Of a DNA stretch of 64,000 bases, positions 45,501 to 56,180 are shown in pieces (position 1 is the first letter of the stretch; each line of letters starts with the position of its first letter). A program made the translations under genes and the position numbers. The stretch covers positions 992,001-1,056,000 of the forward strand of contig BCJJ01000006.1 of assembly GCA_039545355.1 (NCBI GenBank), written 5' to 3'. This DNA is from Trichosporon coremiiforme (Eukaryota; Basidiomycota; Tremellomycetes; Trichosporonales; Trichosporonaceae). Under the pieces are notes generated by a model. It made no database searches, was not told where the DNA came from, and was given only the letters and a program-made list of their open reading frames with translations.

Positions 45501-45517
45501 GCAGTCCCTTGACTCAT
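30586..45517 (-). CDS. MDN1: Midasin (MDN1/Rea1), AAA+ ribosome assembly factor
   Basis: Encodes 4937 residues, close to the yeast protein (about 4900). Exons are 45456-45517, 45111-45416, 40450-45067 and 30586-40413, the last being 9.8 kb. Midasin is a dynein-like ATPase that pulls assembly factors such as Rsa4 and Ytm1 off pre-60S particles in the nucleolus and nucleoplasm. Six AAA+ modules are visible. Their Walker A sites are at about residues 337 (APPSAGKT), 687 (GETGTGKT), 1117 (GPTSAGKT), 1414 (GETGCGKT), 1797 (GSPGVGKT) and 2100 (GDNGRGKR). The first and last deviate from GxxxxGK[ST]. A long helical linker follows, then an Asp/Glu-rich region at about 4050-4640, and a C-terminal MIDAS domain with DDSRS near 4707. 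The start ATG at 45517 comes from a small first exon whose frame joins smoothly to the second (SSPSSNPAASV). A start at the ATG of MNPLDIDVEQ is the alternative. Confidence 0.97.
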
Positions 45518-46214
45518 GTCTGAGAGCTCGGCGTCGGTGCTCTCGAGAACGAGTCTGAATCGCGGTCTGTCGTTGCTCGGCAGGTGCGAATGTCGTCAAC
45601 AAATTTCTGACCTCACAGAAACTTCAGTAAGCAGCAGGTGGAGGTCGCCTGACTTGACCACGTGGGTAAAGTGTTACGTGTCATTCCGCACTCTCGTCAT
45701 ATCAATGCATCACCCAAAAGTCAGTTGCGAGATGCAAGCTGACTTTTTCTGGTGTTGACTTTCTCTCCATCTCAACCTCAACGTATCTACGGCTTCCCCA
45801 AAACATAGCTACACCGCTGTCAGCTTCGCAGAACTACCCGGTACTGAACGACCTCTACTGACAATCCCTATCACTCTCCTCCCTTCCCTTCTCCCTTTCC
45901 CCTCTTCCAACGCATCGCGTGTGTACACTACAGTCCGGGACTCTTCTGAGTCAGTTCACGGGCAGTAGTGAAGAAAACGGGTGCAATAGCAATGGTACCT
46001 TCGGGTCGTGACGTTGTATTGACAGATCTCAAGGTTTGAAACGGGCTGGTCTTCTTTGACGCCAGCACGCCTCAGTGCACGTTGCACATTCTTCTTCCGT
46101 AGCCTTCTGTATCTTGATGATGAACTCTCCTACTACGCAATCGTGCTCTGCAAGTGTTTTTAGCCATGATGGACAGAGTATAGCAATGTTACTTTAGGCC
46201 ACTACGGAATCTAT
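45518..46214. other. Intergenic region between MDN1 and the nucleoporin gene
   Basis: This 0.7-kb gap holds the MDN1 promoter and the 3' flank of the nucleoporin gene. A C/T-rich stretch lies near 45870-45910. Nothing coding is apparent. Confidence 0.5.
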
Positions 46215-47997
46215 CTACCTCCCTTCGAGCCCCACGATGCCCTTCTGCATGACATCCGCATCGAATACGCCCTTGCTGGACAGCTGGCTCAGCTTGCTGA
46301 GCGCCAGCTGCTGCTGCTCGAGCACAACCGCGATCTCGGCGAGGAGCTTCTCGTCGCCGGTCCAGTCCTGGTCGCCTCTTCGGCGGAGGCGGCGGACCTC
46401 CTCGATCTGGCCCCAGAGCTCGTTTACCTGGCCGATCATGCGGCCCTTGCTCGGCGCTCGCGGCGCGGCAGTGAGACCGACGCTGTTCTTCGTGATGGGG
46501 CGCTGGCGGCCGTCCAGCGTGTCCTTGACCTCCTCGAGTGTCTGTTTCATCTCGCCCTCCTCTGGCCGGAACGCCGATGACTGGGCCGGCGCAAAGCTCG
46601 GCGCCAGCGCCGCCAGGTGCAGCAGGCGCTGCTGCAGCTGCGCCAGGTGCTGCTGCAGAGCCTGTAACCGCACACTCGAGGAGAGAGCCGTCTGCTGGCT
46701 CAGCTTCTGCAGCGCAGCGTTCAGCTCCTTGACACGCTGCTGGTGCACACTCGCAAGCTGCTCCTGCGCCTGCACTCGCTTTTTCACGTCTGAGAAACTC
46801 GTCGCCAGAACAGGGACCATACTGAGGTTGTCAGTGCATAAACGATCCCCAAACTTACCAGGACGGGTCGGGATTGTCCCGCACAGCACGCGCCCACTTC
46901 GCGTCGTCCGTAGCGCCCGCTGGCCGTCCGTACGCTCCCGTTGTCCCTGGCTCCACAACGTTGTAGAAGAAGTACTTGAACTTGCACTCTGGACTGGCCG
47001 GGTCCCACGCGTTCTTGATCGCCATCATGCGCTCCTCAATCGTCGGCTCGGGCGCGACGGCCGGCTGCTGTGGCTGCTGGTTCGTGCTGCCGAACAGGCC
47101 GGACTGCTGCGTCGAGGCACCGAGGGCGTTCGGCTGCTGCGTCGTGGAGCCGAACAGGCCGCCAGCCGGCTTCGGAGCACCGAAGAGGCTGCTCTGCTGC
47201 TGATTCTGCTGAGTATTAGCTGTTGAGCCAAAGAGTCCGCCCTGCTGAGGCTGCTGCTGAGTGGTCGATCCAAAGAGGCTGCCAGAAGCAGCCGGCTGCT
47301 GCGTCGTCGATCCGAACAGACCTCCAGTCGCAGGCTTCGCCGCCGTTGATCCAAACAGACCACCGGACGCCGGCTGAGCCGTGGTGTTGTTGGCCTGGCC
47401 GAAGAGACCGCCCGTCGTCGTCGTAGCAGAAGCAGGCTGCGAGCCGAAGAGTCCCGTGCCTCCCGACTGCTGTGCCGGCTGCGTTGTTGATCCGAACAGG
47501 CCGCCGCCAGTATTGGTGTTCGCGGCCGGCGTGCTGGTAGAGCCAAACAGGCCACCGCCCGTCGTACCGGACTGCTGGGCGGGCTGCGACGTCGAGCCAA
47601 ACAGACCGCCACCCGTGTTCGTTGCCGGCGTCGACGCTGATCCGAACAGGCCGCCAGCGGGCTTAGCCTGCTGCTGCTGGCCAAACAGCCCGGTGCCGCC
47701 GGTCGTGGAGCTGGCGGTGTTGTTGCTCGTCGAGCCGAACAGGCCGCCGCCTGCCGGCTGCTGCGTCGTGGTGTTGTTGGCAGTGCCGAACCCGCTGAAG
47801 CCCGTTCCCGTTCCGCCCGTGTTGGACGTGCTAGCGTTGGCAGTGTCTGTGGTCAGCATGATAAACAATGGAACGGCGCCGTACTTCCAAACAACGAGCC
47901 GGAGGCCGCAGGCTGCGCCTGGGTCTGTCCCGCGGACGCGCCTGATGGTCAGCTTAAAAACTCGCGATGAGCTGCACTTACCGAAGGAGAAGGCCAT
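46215..47997 (-). CDS. NUP54: FG nucleoporin, Nup54/Nup57 family
   Basis: Encodes 555 residues in exons 47982-47997, 47885-47941, 46859-47846 and 46215-46821. The start is MAFSFG, typical of FG nucleoporins. The N-terminal half (about 1-310) is a Gly/Thr/Gln/Ser-rich domain with roughly twenty GLFG repeats and one GFSGFG. The second half has [20 protein letters not shown] followed by a YFFYNVV segment, which is the conserved entry to the Nup54 alpha/beta domain. A long Gln/Leu-rich coiled coil follows (about 360-440 and 490-555). Nup54/Nup57 is part of the central channel with Nup62/Nsp1 and Nup58/Nup49 and forms the permeability barrier. The domain order and coiled-coil C-terminus separate it from other GLFG proteins. 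The first exon is only 16 nt long. Confidence 0.9.
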
Positions 47998-48256
47998 GGT
48001 CGGTGCCGGAGTGGTGTAGATGCGGATGGTTCTGGATCGCAATGACGCTGTTACGGTGAGCTCACCGTAGCATCCACAGTAAGAGTGACTGATTTAAGTG
48101 CCGGCGATATTTGGGTGGAAGCCTTGTGGCGACGCCCGTGACTCCCACGTGGCCCTCGCGTTTTCACACTTTCATGAACGCTCGCTCGAGTTTACATCAA
48201 CGAAGGCTGTCGCCGATCGGCTTCCTTTGCTCTACACACTCCATCCACGCCGTACC
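47998..48256. promoter_or_regulatory. Shared divergent promoter of nucleoporin and KHDC4-like genes
   Basis: This 259-bp gap lies between two divergent start codons. It must include both promoters. No TATA box is evident. Confidence 0.5.
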
Positions 48257-49644
48257 ATGTCCGAGACTACGGAGCGTAAAAGCAGGTGGGACGCCCCTGC
48301 ATCTGGAAGTGCCGGTGGTGACGCTGCGCCGGCCGCCCCTGCTGCTGGTGGCGAGAGCAAGCCCTCCGCCGCCGACAATGAGGCCGCGCAGAAGGCGGCC
48401 GCCATCGCCGCCAAGATTGCGGCCTCTCTCCGACCGCCCGGATCGACCGGCTTCGAGGTTGCTCGCCGCGCTGGCGCCCCCGAAGGAGACTTCATCAAGG
48501 ATATCGAGATCAACGACCTGCGCAACCGTTACGTGCTGACGCGATCGTCGACGCAGAAGAACGTGAGTGTGACATTAGTGCCGAGCCGAGGCGTTAGCTG
48601 CCTAGAGCAGTCCAGCCTTCACCGCTTGTTACCAGCCAGCTTGGGGACGCCGATTTTTAGCTAACTTCAGATCCAAGACGAGACCGGCGCGAGCATCGAG
48701 ACGAAGGGTGTGTGGGTTCCGGACCGCTCGCGCATGCCGCCAGGCGAGATGCCGCTGTACCTGCACATCGTGGCCAAGTCGCAGGTGATTCTCGACGCGG
48801 CGGTGGCCAAGGTGAACGAGTTGATCGACCAGGAGCTCGGCCCGCTTATCGAGGAGCGGACGCTGATCGCGCGTGCGCGTGCGACTGGCCAGCCGCTCCC
48901 GCCCGGTGTCGGCCAGAGACAGAAGTGGCCCGAGGAGAAGCTCTTCATCGGTCTCGACCCCATCCGCAACTTCAACATCAGGGCGAAGGTCGTTGGACCC
49001 GGAGTGAGTACGAAGAGCGCGGCGAGCTTCCGAGGGCGGACAAGCTAACATCCAGGGTATGTTCGTCAAGTACATCCAGGCAGAGACCGGCGCGCGTGTG
49101 CAGATCAAGGGCCGCGGTTCCGGCTTCATCGAGAACGACACGGGACGCGAGAGCGACGAGGCGATGCACATCTCGATTGTGGCGCCGACGGACGAGCAGA
49201 TCCAGCGCGCCAAGATCCTCGCCGACGATCTCCTCATGGTCCTCCGCATCGAGTACGACAAGGCTCGTGGCGTGTACCCCGCCTCCGGTGCCGGATACGA
49301 CTCGTACGGCGGCGCGGCGGTGCAGGGCGCCCACGGATATGTGAGTGGAGGAACAGCTGCATAGTAGCGTGCACGTAGCTGACAAACAGGACACCGCCGC
49401 CGCAGCCCAGCAGGCGAACCAAGACGCGTCGACCGCGCCGTACTACCCGCCCGCCGAGGGACCGGGCACGGAGCAGTGGGAGGCGTATGCCGCCTACTGG
49501 CGCGCGTACGGCTACGACGTCAACGACCCGCAGTGTGAGTAAACTTTTACCAACTGTTTTTTGAGTAAGGGGGAAGCTGACAATCCAGTCCAGGAGTGGC
49601 AGAGGGGCCAGATGGCCGCCGCGGGGCAGCAGGCTGCTGCCTAA
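48257..49644 (+). CDS. KHDC4: KHDC4-like double-KH RNA-binding protein
   Basis: Encodes 374 residues in exons 48257-48562, 48671-49003, 49056-49340, 49390-49534 and 49589-49644, closing in frame. Two KH-type domains are visible. The first (about 88-170) contains DIEINDLRNRYVLTR and an IQDETGASIETKG loop. The second (about 190-280) contains a GPGGMFVKYIQAETGARVQI loop and RGRGSGFIENDTGRES. This is the layout of KHDC4 (BLOM7/KIAA0907), a splicing-associated protein that in humans works with the Prp19/SNEV complex. The N-terminus has the RWDAP motif seen in SF1/BBP-related and other splicing proteins. The C-terminus is Tyr/Gln/Ala-rich with WEAYAAYWRAYGYDVNDPQ, resembling Tyr-rich STAR-protein tails. 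Role in this fungus is inferred from homology. Confidence 0.85.
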
Positions 49645-49971
49645 GTGCGCGCTCAAGCGCCACCCTTGGCGTGCCAAAATGTGATAGAATGTACGAGTTC
49701 CCGCAGCGACAGACCCAGACGTAGACGTATAGTGATACCTCGACACATCGTGATGTATGATTTGTTTCGTTCTAAGGTTGCATCTTCGGTAATGTACAAT
49801 GATTCATCTAGTTTTCGGTGCGATCCGCTTGGATCGTTCTTCTGGCCACTGGAGTCTAGTGAGGCGTTGGTTGGTAAGTGAAAGTTCTTGACAGATAGGT
49901 TCTAGTCGGATGTTCTTGATGTGGTTCGATGATCTTGGCGGGATGCAGCTCGCTCACTGTGGATCGCTCGT
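49645..49971. other. Intergenic region between convergent genes
   Basis: This 327-bp spacer lies between the 3' ends of the KHDC4-like gene and the mitochondrial carrier gene. It is relatively T-rich near 49740-49820, consistent with 3' processing signals. No gene is apparent. Confidence 0.5.
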
Positions 49972-51634
49972 CTACTTAAGCTCAGCGGCAGCAGCGGCAG
50001 CAGTAGCCGCAGCGACGGGCTTGCTCCTGACAATGTCGACGACGTGGCGGAGCTGCTCGAGGAAGACGAAGATGCAGATCGTGTTCGGTGTCAGGCGGAT
50101 CCAGCTCGGCATCCAGCCCTTGAACAGGAATCCGGGGCCTTCCTTCCTCAGCGACTCGGTAAGGACGTGCATCGGTCCGAGGGGGTCAGTCGAGTGCATG
50201 ACGCGCGACTTGATCACGTCCGCCGGCGAGCAGATCGTCGTCGCAATCGTACCTGAGAGGAAGGAGGCGAGGGCGTGCAGCGGCAGTCCGTCAGTCATGC
50301 CGTAGCCGAGCAGGGCGGACTTGAACGTGTCGTAGGACACGAGCTGGGCCGAGTTCATGAGTACGCCACGGACCTGGGGTCAGCTAGACGGAAACGATCA
50401 TAGAGCTTGTGCGGAGAGGGCATGCGCAGTGGATGGCGACGCAACTGTGTCTCTGTGCAGACAGAGGCGCTGCCTCTGCTGCGCTGCCGCTCCTCCATAA
50501 CACTCACAGTGTTGGGCAACAGGCCACGGAACAGGCTGCCGAAGCCCTCGACCTGGACCATCTTGTACACGCCATGCAGCGCGTTGCGGTAGTGCACTTG
50601 CTTCTCGGGTGGCTTCGTCGGATCCGACACCATGCGGACGAGCACGATGTCGGCGGGGTTACCGGCCAAACCACCAAGCGCACCCGAGGACGCCGCGATA
50701 CCCGTGAGCTCGAGCATGTTAAGTTTCTTCGCTCCTGCGTTGTCAGCTCTCAGCTCACGCAACAGCGAGCATTCTCTGAGACAATCGGACTGGGCCCCCA
50801 ATGCTTGGCATCATGAAGTAAGTCGGCCCCGACTCCGACATGCAACATCTCGGAGGGTCCCGATCGGAAGAGTGTGCCGTGTGCCGCACCCAGTGTTGGA
50901 ACCAGGTACACCCAGAGTTTGCCGACAGACACATGCCGCCATTGCCGCCGGATGCGATTCCCGATTCTTCTCGGACCATAATACAACTCACCATTCTTCG
51001 AGATCTGGCTCTTAATCGCATCGTACGCTCCGAAACGCGTGAGCGAGTACGTCATCTGTCGGAACACACTCGCCGTGAGGCCCGTGTACAGTCCACGAAC
51101 GCCTGGAGTTGTCAGCTGCTTATCTTTCGCAAGGCTTAATGCCGAATGCCGGGAGATATAGTTCGGACCGCCGCTGGGCCGCACACCGTTATCGCGGACG
51201 CCTGATGGCCGTAGAGAGAGGCAGTGTACTCACCCTTGTGCGACACGACGTCCTTCACCGCGCTCGCGAGCGTCTGCTTGTGCTGCGCCGTCTGCATGCG
51301 CCTGGGCGTCAGTTCAAATCAGCAAGGCGCTAACTCACACTCTCATCACGTCGAGCGGGTGCGTGCAGCACGCGGCCACTGCGGTCAGCGCTACCGTCGG
51401 TTGGTGACTCACTGGAGGCGGCGACACCTGGATTTCGAATTGTGAGGCCATGGGCAGAGGCACGAGCACGTAGATGAAGCGCATTTAGTCGAGAAGAAGC
51501 AAGGAAGCTGCGTCAGTGTCGCGATCTTTCCGAGGCGTAGATTACGCACCTCCTAACCTGTTCTGTCAGCTGGAGTGAACATGAAGCAGCACTCACCAGA
51601 AAGGATACGGCTGTTTACTTTGGGCGGGCGCCAT
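49972..51634 (-). CDS. DIC1: Mitochondrial carrier, dicarboxylate (DIC1-like)
   Basis: Encodes 302 residues in eight exons: 51597-51634, 51550-51557, 51413-51427, 51339-51378, 51234-51301, 50992-51102, 50508-50734 and 49972-50373. Exons two and three are 8 and 15 nt, yet they are required to give PYPFWLGGVAASMAACCTHP, which has the usual carrier length before the first signature. The three mitochondrial-carrier signatures are THPLDVMRVRM, GNPADIVLVRM and CSPADVIKSRVM. The protein therefore has six membrane helices in the inner mitochondrial membrane. The NPAD and SPAD motifs and the VSDPTKPPEKQ loop after the second signature are closest to dicarboxylate or oxoglutarate-type carriers (malate/phosphate exchange). 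The exact substrate is an inference, and the oxaloacetate or uncoupling-protein subfamilies remain possible. Several introns are unusually long for this genome (122-257 nt). Confidence 0.88.
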
Positions 51635-52608
51635 GCTTGCGGGAGTTCGTGAGGAAGAGTGGAGTGTGGAGGAAGACAAATTTCGAATTCAGGTTTGTTT
51701 ACCAGAACCTGTAACTTTGGACAATGCCGGTGCGACAGCGATGAGTGGAGAGTGGTGGACAAGTGACAGGCGTCGAAGTCGTGAGGTAAGGTCGCTGTTA
51801 CAGACAAACTTCGGGGTAATGTAGGTGGTGAAGACGGGTCGATGAGTGGTGAGTGTAACTGGCTGTTGAGTATCACGCCTTCAGCATGCGTATCGGAAAT
51901 GACTGCTGCGATGATTGAGCAAAGTACTTATATCAGGAGCGTGCAGAACGGACGGCGACTCGCCAGGCTCGCTTTCCTGGATCAGGAGTCGGTTGCAGCG
52001 CCAAAGCCGCCTCTCTTGCCCGTACACATGCAGCCTGCCGCCGCCAGAGCCGCCTGCCCACAGCCCGCGCACAGCGAGTGACGCCTGACGCCTCACATTG
52101 CGGCCTGCTCGAAATTCTCGACAGCCCAGGCGGCAGCGTCCAATCCGAGCGGCGATCATCGGCCGGCGGCATGCTACGTCGGAAGAGCCCGACAGCCTAA
52201 TCACGGAAGTCTAATGGCGACTCACCACCTGCCTTAAATGCTGCCCTAATGCCGGTTTCCGTGATGCTTCGGGCATCTTGGCGGCGGAGGACCGTCACGA
52301 ATGCATGCGCACACATCGCCGCAACCTCTCTCTCCGTGTTCGCGACTCATACTCCACGCCTCTACCTCTCTGTTCCTTGAAGCATTGACACTGTGCGGAC
52401 GTGCCGGCTAACGTGACTCTACGGTGATACGAAATTTCGAGCCCCGAACATGACCCGGCGCCGGCCGCGCAGCGCGTACGCGTATGGTGGGCGTACCTGA
52501 TAGTTGCTTCGCCAGTTTCGGCCTGTGCACAACGTTTGCTTCTTTCGCTCCAACCCACCCACAATCTTTCTCCATTCCTCAACGCCTTGCCGACACGACT
52601 CACGCGCG
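51635..52608. promoter_or_regulatory. Divergent promoter region of carrier and membrane-protein genes
   Basis: About 0.97 kb lies between the two divergent start codons. It contains no recognisable coding sequence and must carry both promoters. A C/T-rich segment near 52540-52580 precedes the + strand start, as in other leaders here. Confidence 0.5.
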
Positions 52609-53538
52609 ATGTCGAAGACGGCCAGGCTGGGTGCGCTGACTGCGCGCGCCGAGGCCCTCGCGCCCTATTACGCCGGCTACGTGCCCCGCCTTCTGACCCC
52701 TGTGCCGGGGTTGAGGACGCCAGCGCTTGACGTCTTCGGTGCAGTGCGTCTCAGTATGGGCATCTACGCCGTCTCCCTCGCGACGCCGGGTACGGCGAGC
52801 CTGCTGCAGGAGATTGTGGGAATTTGGGTCGTCCTCTTCGGCGGCGAGACCTTCCTTGGTAAGGATTAAGATAAGAGAACGTCTAACTGACGTCAGCGGC
52901 ATGCACTGGCACACCGCCCAGTTGGCTGTTGGACCCGACGCTGGCGCTCGTCTTCGCTGCTGTCCGTGAGTATCTGGTGGAGACTCTCCCTCTCATAGCT
53001 TTGGCGTATTTAACTCAAGCTGACGACAGACATCCTGCTCACCCGCACGCGACTGAGGGCCTACCTCCCGACTCGCCCGAACCTGCCCCTCGAGCTGGCC
53101 CTCAGCCCTCTCGACGCGATCGGCCGTATGCTGCTCCTCACCCGCCCCATCCTCGCGCTCCTTCGGCCACCAGCCGAGGGCTTCTTCTCCCGCCTCCCGC
53201 CGACGCCGAGTACGCTCGTGCTCGTACCGTTCATCCTCGCGGCTCCAGGCGGCGCAATCGCCTTCTCGGGCTTGAACCTGTTCGGCGCGCTGTCTGTGCA
53301 GACGCCGGCGGAACTGAAGCCATGGGGATGGACTGCTGTCGATGCTTGGCTCCCCTTGGTTGTGCCGGTGCTGTTCCTCTCCCTCATTGGGCCCGTCAAG
53401 GGGTGGGCCGAGGGCATGGGCGTCAGCGAGGACGCGGCGAGCGTCGTGTGCGCGGTGTTCATTTGGGCGTGTTTCGTAGGCCGTGCGCTCGTAAGCATGC
53501 GCCCGGAGGTGGGGAGCAAGAAGAAGAAGACGGCATAA
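52609..53538 (+). CDS. Multi-pass membrane protein, unknown family
   Basis: Encodes 275 residues in exons 52609-52858, 52897-52965 and 53030-53538, closing in frame. I do not recognise the family. Hydrophobic segments lie at about 42-60 (VRLSMGIYAVSLA), 65-84 (IVGIWVVLFGG), 95-111 (LLDPTLALVFAAVHILL), 170-190 (LVLVPFILAAPGGAIAFSG), 215-232 (WLPLVVPVLFLSLIG) and 244-260 (ASVVCAVFIWACFVGRALV), giving about six membrane spans. The N-terminus is short with no clear signal peptide, and the C-terminus ends in a lysine cluster (SKKKKTA) that could be a di-lysine-like ER retrieval signal, though the exact KKXX spacing is off by one. This suggests an ER or endomembrane protein. That is inference from topology and tail only. 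Confidence 0.82.
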
Positions 53539-54051
53539 GGGGTTACGAGGACGCCGCAGAATCAGTCGGGGGGGGGGCGGCGATCATCCATCGAGGCGGG
53601 CCAAGACTCGAGCGCCAGGCGGATACCGGGCCCAGGCTCTACTTCCTCCCTGATATTCCCATCCCACTCATCGGTCTGTACCATTCACGAGCCTCGGTCA
53701 TGCATTCCTTCTCGCACATACATAACCGGGTCTCGCCTGCTTATTGTATCCGTCTCGCTTGCGTATCCGTGTCAGGTCGTACCGGTTCCTGTCCATTCCC
53801 AGACCCATGTCTGCTCCAACGTCCATTGAGCCACCTTCTGCATTCCCATTCCCAGAAGAACAGGCGACTGAGGGTGATTGCGGGAATCACGTTCCTGAGT
53901 CCGCAGAGCCTGGGTATCTGGGCGCGCCTCGGAGCTCGGCGTGCCTTGCGCCGTGGGTGTCAAGCAGAGTGCGTAGCCATCAGTACTCGGGGCCAAAAGC
54001 TTATCGAGGCGGGCTTCGGACAGACAGCAGTCTTGTAATCCTCAGCGTGTG

Positions 54052-54109
54052 GCAGAGCGTGCAGAGCATACAGAGCATACAGAGCATGCAGAGCGTGCAG
54101 AGCGTTCAG
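54052..54109. repeat. Tandem repeat, 9-bp unit GCAGAGCGT
   Basis: About six imperfect copies of GCAGAGC(G/A)T or CAGAGCATA occur in tandem in the gene-poor region. The unit length of nine keeps a reading frame open, which explains the long Gln/Ser/Val-type frame across it, but there is no other sign of coding. Confidence 0.75.
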
Positions 54110-56155
54110 CGGGAACGCAGCCGAAGATGTGCCCAAACTCTGACGAACTCTGACTTTGGCTCGGCGATCGGTTGACGTACGTCTTGGGTCTGGCCGCGTC
54201 TGGAAACCCAGAAGCGCAGTGAAAGTCAAAGTTACGCGCGGCGCTCAAAGTCGAAAGTCAATCGCGTAGCGTCGCCAGCATTTTGTTCTGCCCTCCCGGA
54301 TCCCCATTGTGGTTCCAGCCTTGACAACAGGTGAGAAAGGGGCAAGTGCACGGCTGTGAGCGACCCGGGGGTATGGAATGCCGGCACCAAAAGCGATGGA
54401 AGACGTACGAAGGATTCCCGTGAGAACCGAAAGATGACGATGCCGGTTCCATTGTCTAAATCCACAGACTGTGCACTTGCCTGAAATATGGGCATGACGG
54501 GCATAATGGGAACCAAGGATGTTCCGCTGAGGACGTGAGAGAGCCGCATGGGCTGCTGACCGTTGGAATATTTCTACTGCGCTCCATGTGCCACTGTGAA
54601 GAGTGTGCTGCGACGGAGTGACATCACGCCGCAGCGTTGTAGTCACTGTGCAACGGCTCCGCGATGTCTGTCCGGTCTTTACTCGTGCGCAGTTCGCTGC
54701 ACTTCTTGCGGACTGCGTACTGCGAGTAGACCGAACGAGTGGCAAGAGTCATCAGCAAAGGCTGGGGTGTGGCCTTGTTTCAGCATTCGTTTCAGCCGGA
54801 TCGTCTACGCATGGTTGACTGGAGTGCGGCTGGCCGCTCCGAGGCTCTTAGTCCTCCTTCCTTGCCTGCAGCGCAGCACGTAGTGGTCTTCACGCCCCAG
54901 GAGTGGGAAGGTCTGGCCAGAGTCAGGGGGAGCACAGAGGCGGCACATGCTTTGTGAATGCAGGTGCGTCATTGGCAGCTTGGCCGCTTGGCGCGCCCGT
55001 CATCGACGGTGATGCGCGACACACGATCGAGTGCCGCGATTCTCGATCTCGTCGCCGTCACCCGCGACCATGCTGGGTGCTGCCTGCTGTGCCCCCTTTG
55101 GCACTCTTGGACTGCGCCCTACACAGACTGCGGACGGCTCCGTAGTTCTCCTCGGTTTGGGAAGGCACGTGTTGCATTTGCCTTGCCCGTCCACCCCGCC
55201 TTCGTGCTTCGTGGCCCTCCTTCTGCTATCGCCTGTCAGCTCGGCACGTTCGGAATTGCCATCTGCATCATTCCGCAGAGGGCGTGATCTGCTGCGTGCG
55301 CTGCGCGCAGTGCAGCATGGTGGATATGATGGGCTTGGGGGACCTTGGCCCTTGGGGGCTCTATAGAATGCAGCCTGCGCCACTCCAAGTCACTTGACAC
55401 TGGGCAACTTGACAGACATTGGCTTGGCCATCGGATTACCGAATCACAGGATCACCGGACTATGACTCCTTTCGATCTCGGAGCGCCCCGCCGTGCCCCG
55501 CCTCGCCCGGCCCATGGGCCATATGGTGTTCTTCGCGTTCTGAACGGGGGCGCACACAGTCAGTCGCTACGGTACGCTCGCCGAACGCGCAAAGGCAGAC
55601 TGCGATCTGCCCGCAGTCTTATTGCTTGCAGCTAGTGTCCCTGCTGTCGTCATGCGATGCAGCGTAGATCGCTCCACACCTGGCTGGCTTGCAGATGTGG
55701 CCAGAGCCGAGGTGTAATGCATGGGGGGCGCACGACCGGCGTAAAGAGCTGCGAACGCAAGGGTTTGTTGCCAGAATGAGCAAGTGCTGGAACCGATCAG
55801 GTGCTGTGGTTGAACCGAGAGCATACAGTACCAGTGGCCAGTGTCCTGCATGCCGACCGACGCAAATTAATCGACAGGCTGTCAGGACACTTGCTGATAC
55901 GCAAGCGAGACTCGAGCTGGGAGCTGGGCCAGCCGGGAGTGAGGGTGAGAGTGTGAGACGACTGCAGGGCCAGGGCACGCAGGCGTACAGGGCAGGGGGC
56001 GGAGTGGGCCGTGGCTGGCTGGGTGGCCAGGTGGGTAAGTACAATCGTCTCTGGCCGTACGCGTCGGACTGCACTGAATGTTGGTCGTAGCTCGGTGCGA
56101 CCAGGCAGGGTCGATGCATTCAGGGCCGGCACGCGTCTGTAACTCGTCAATCGCT

Positions 56156-56180
56156 CCAGTGTCCCAGTGTCCCAGTGTCC
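56156..56180. repeat. Tandem repeat CCAGTGTC
   Basis: Three perfect copies of CCAGTGTC are followed by a CATGCAGCA duplication. A related TGTGCCAG array occurs at 60460-60496. Confidence 0.7.

Noticed and set aside
54052..54109. CRISPR-like array
   Set aside because: The units are 9 bp and contiguous with no spacers, in a fungal nuclear context. It is a simple tandem repeat.
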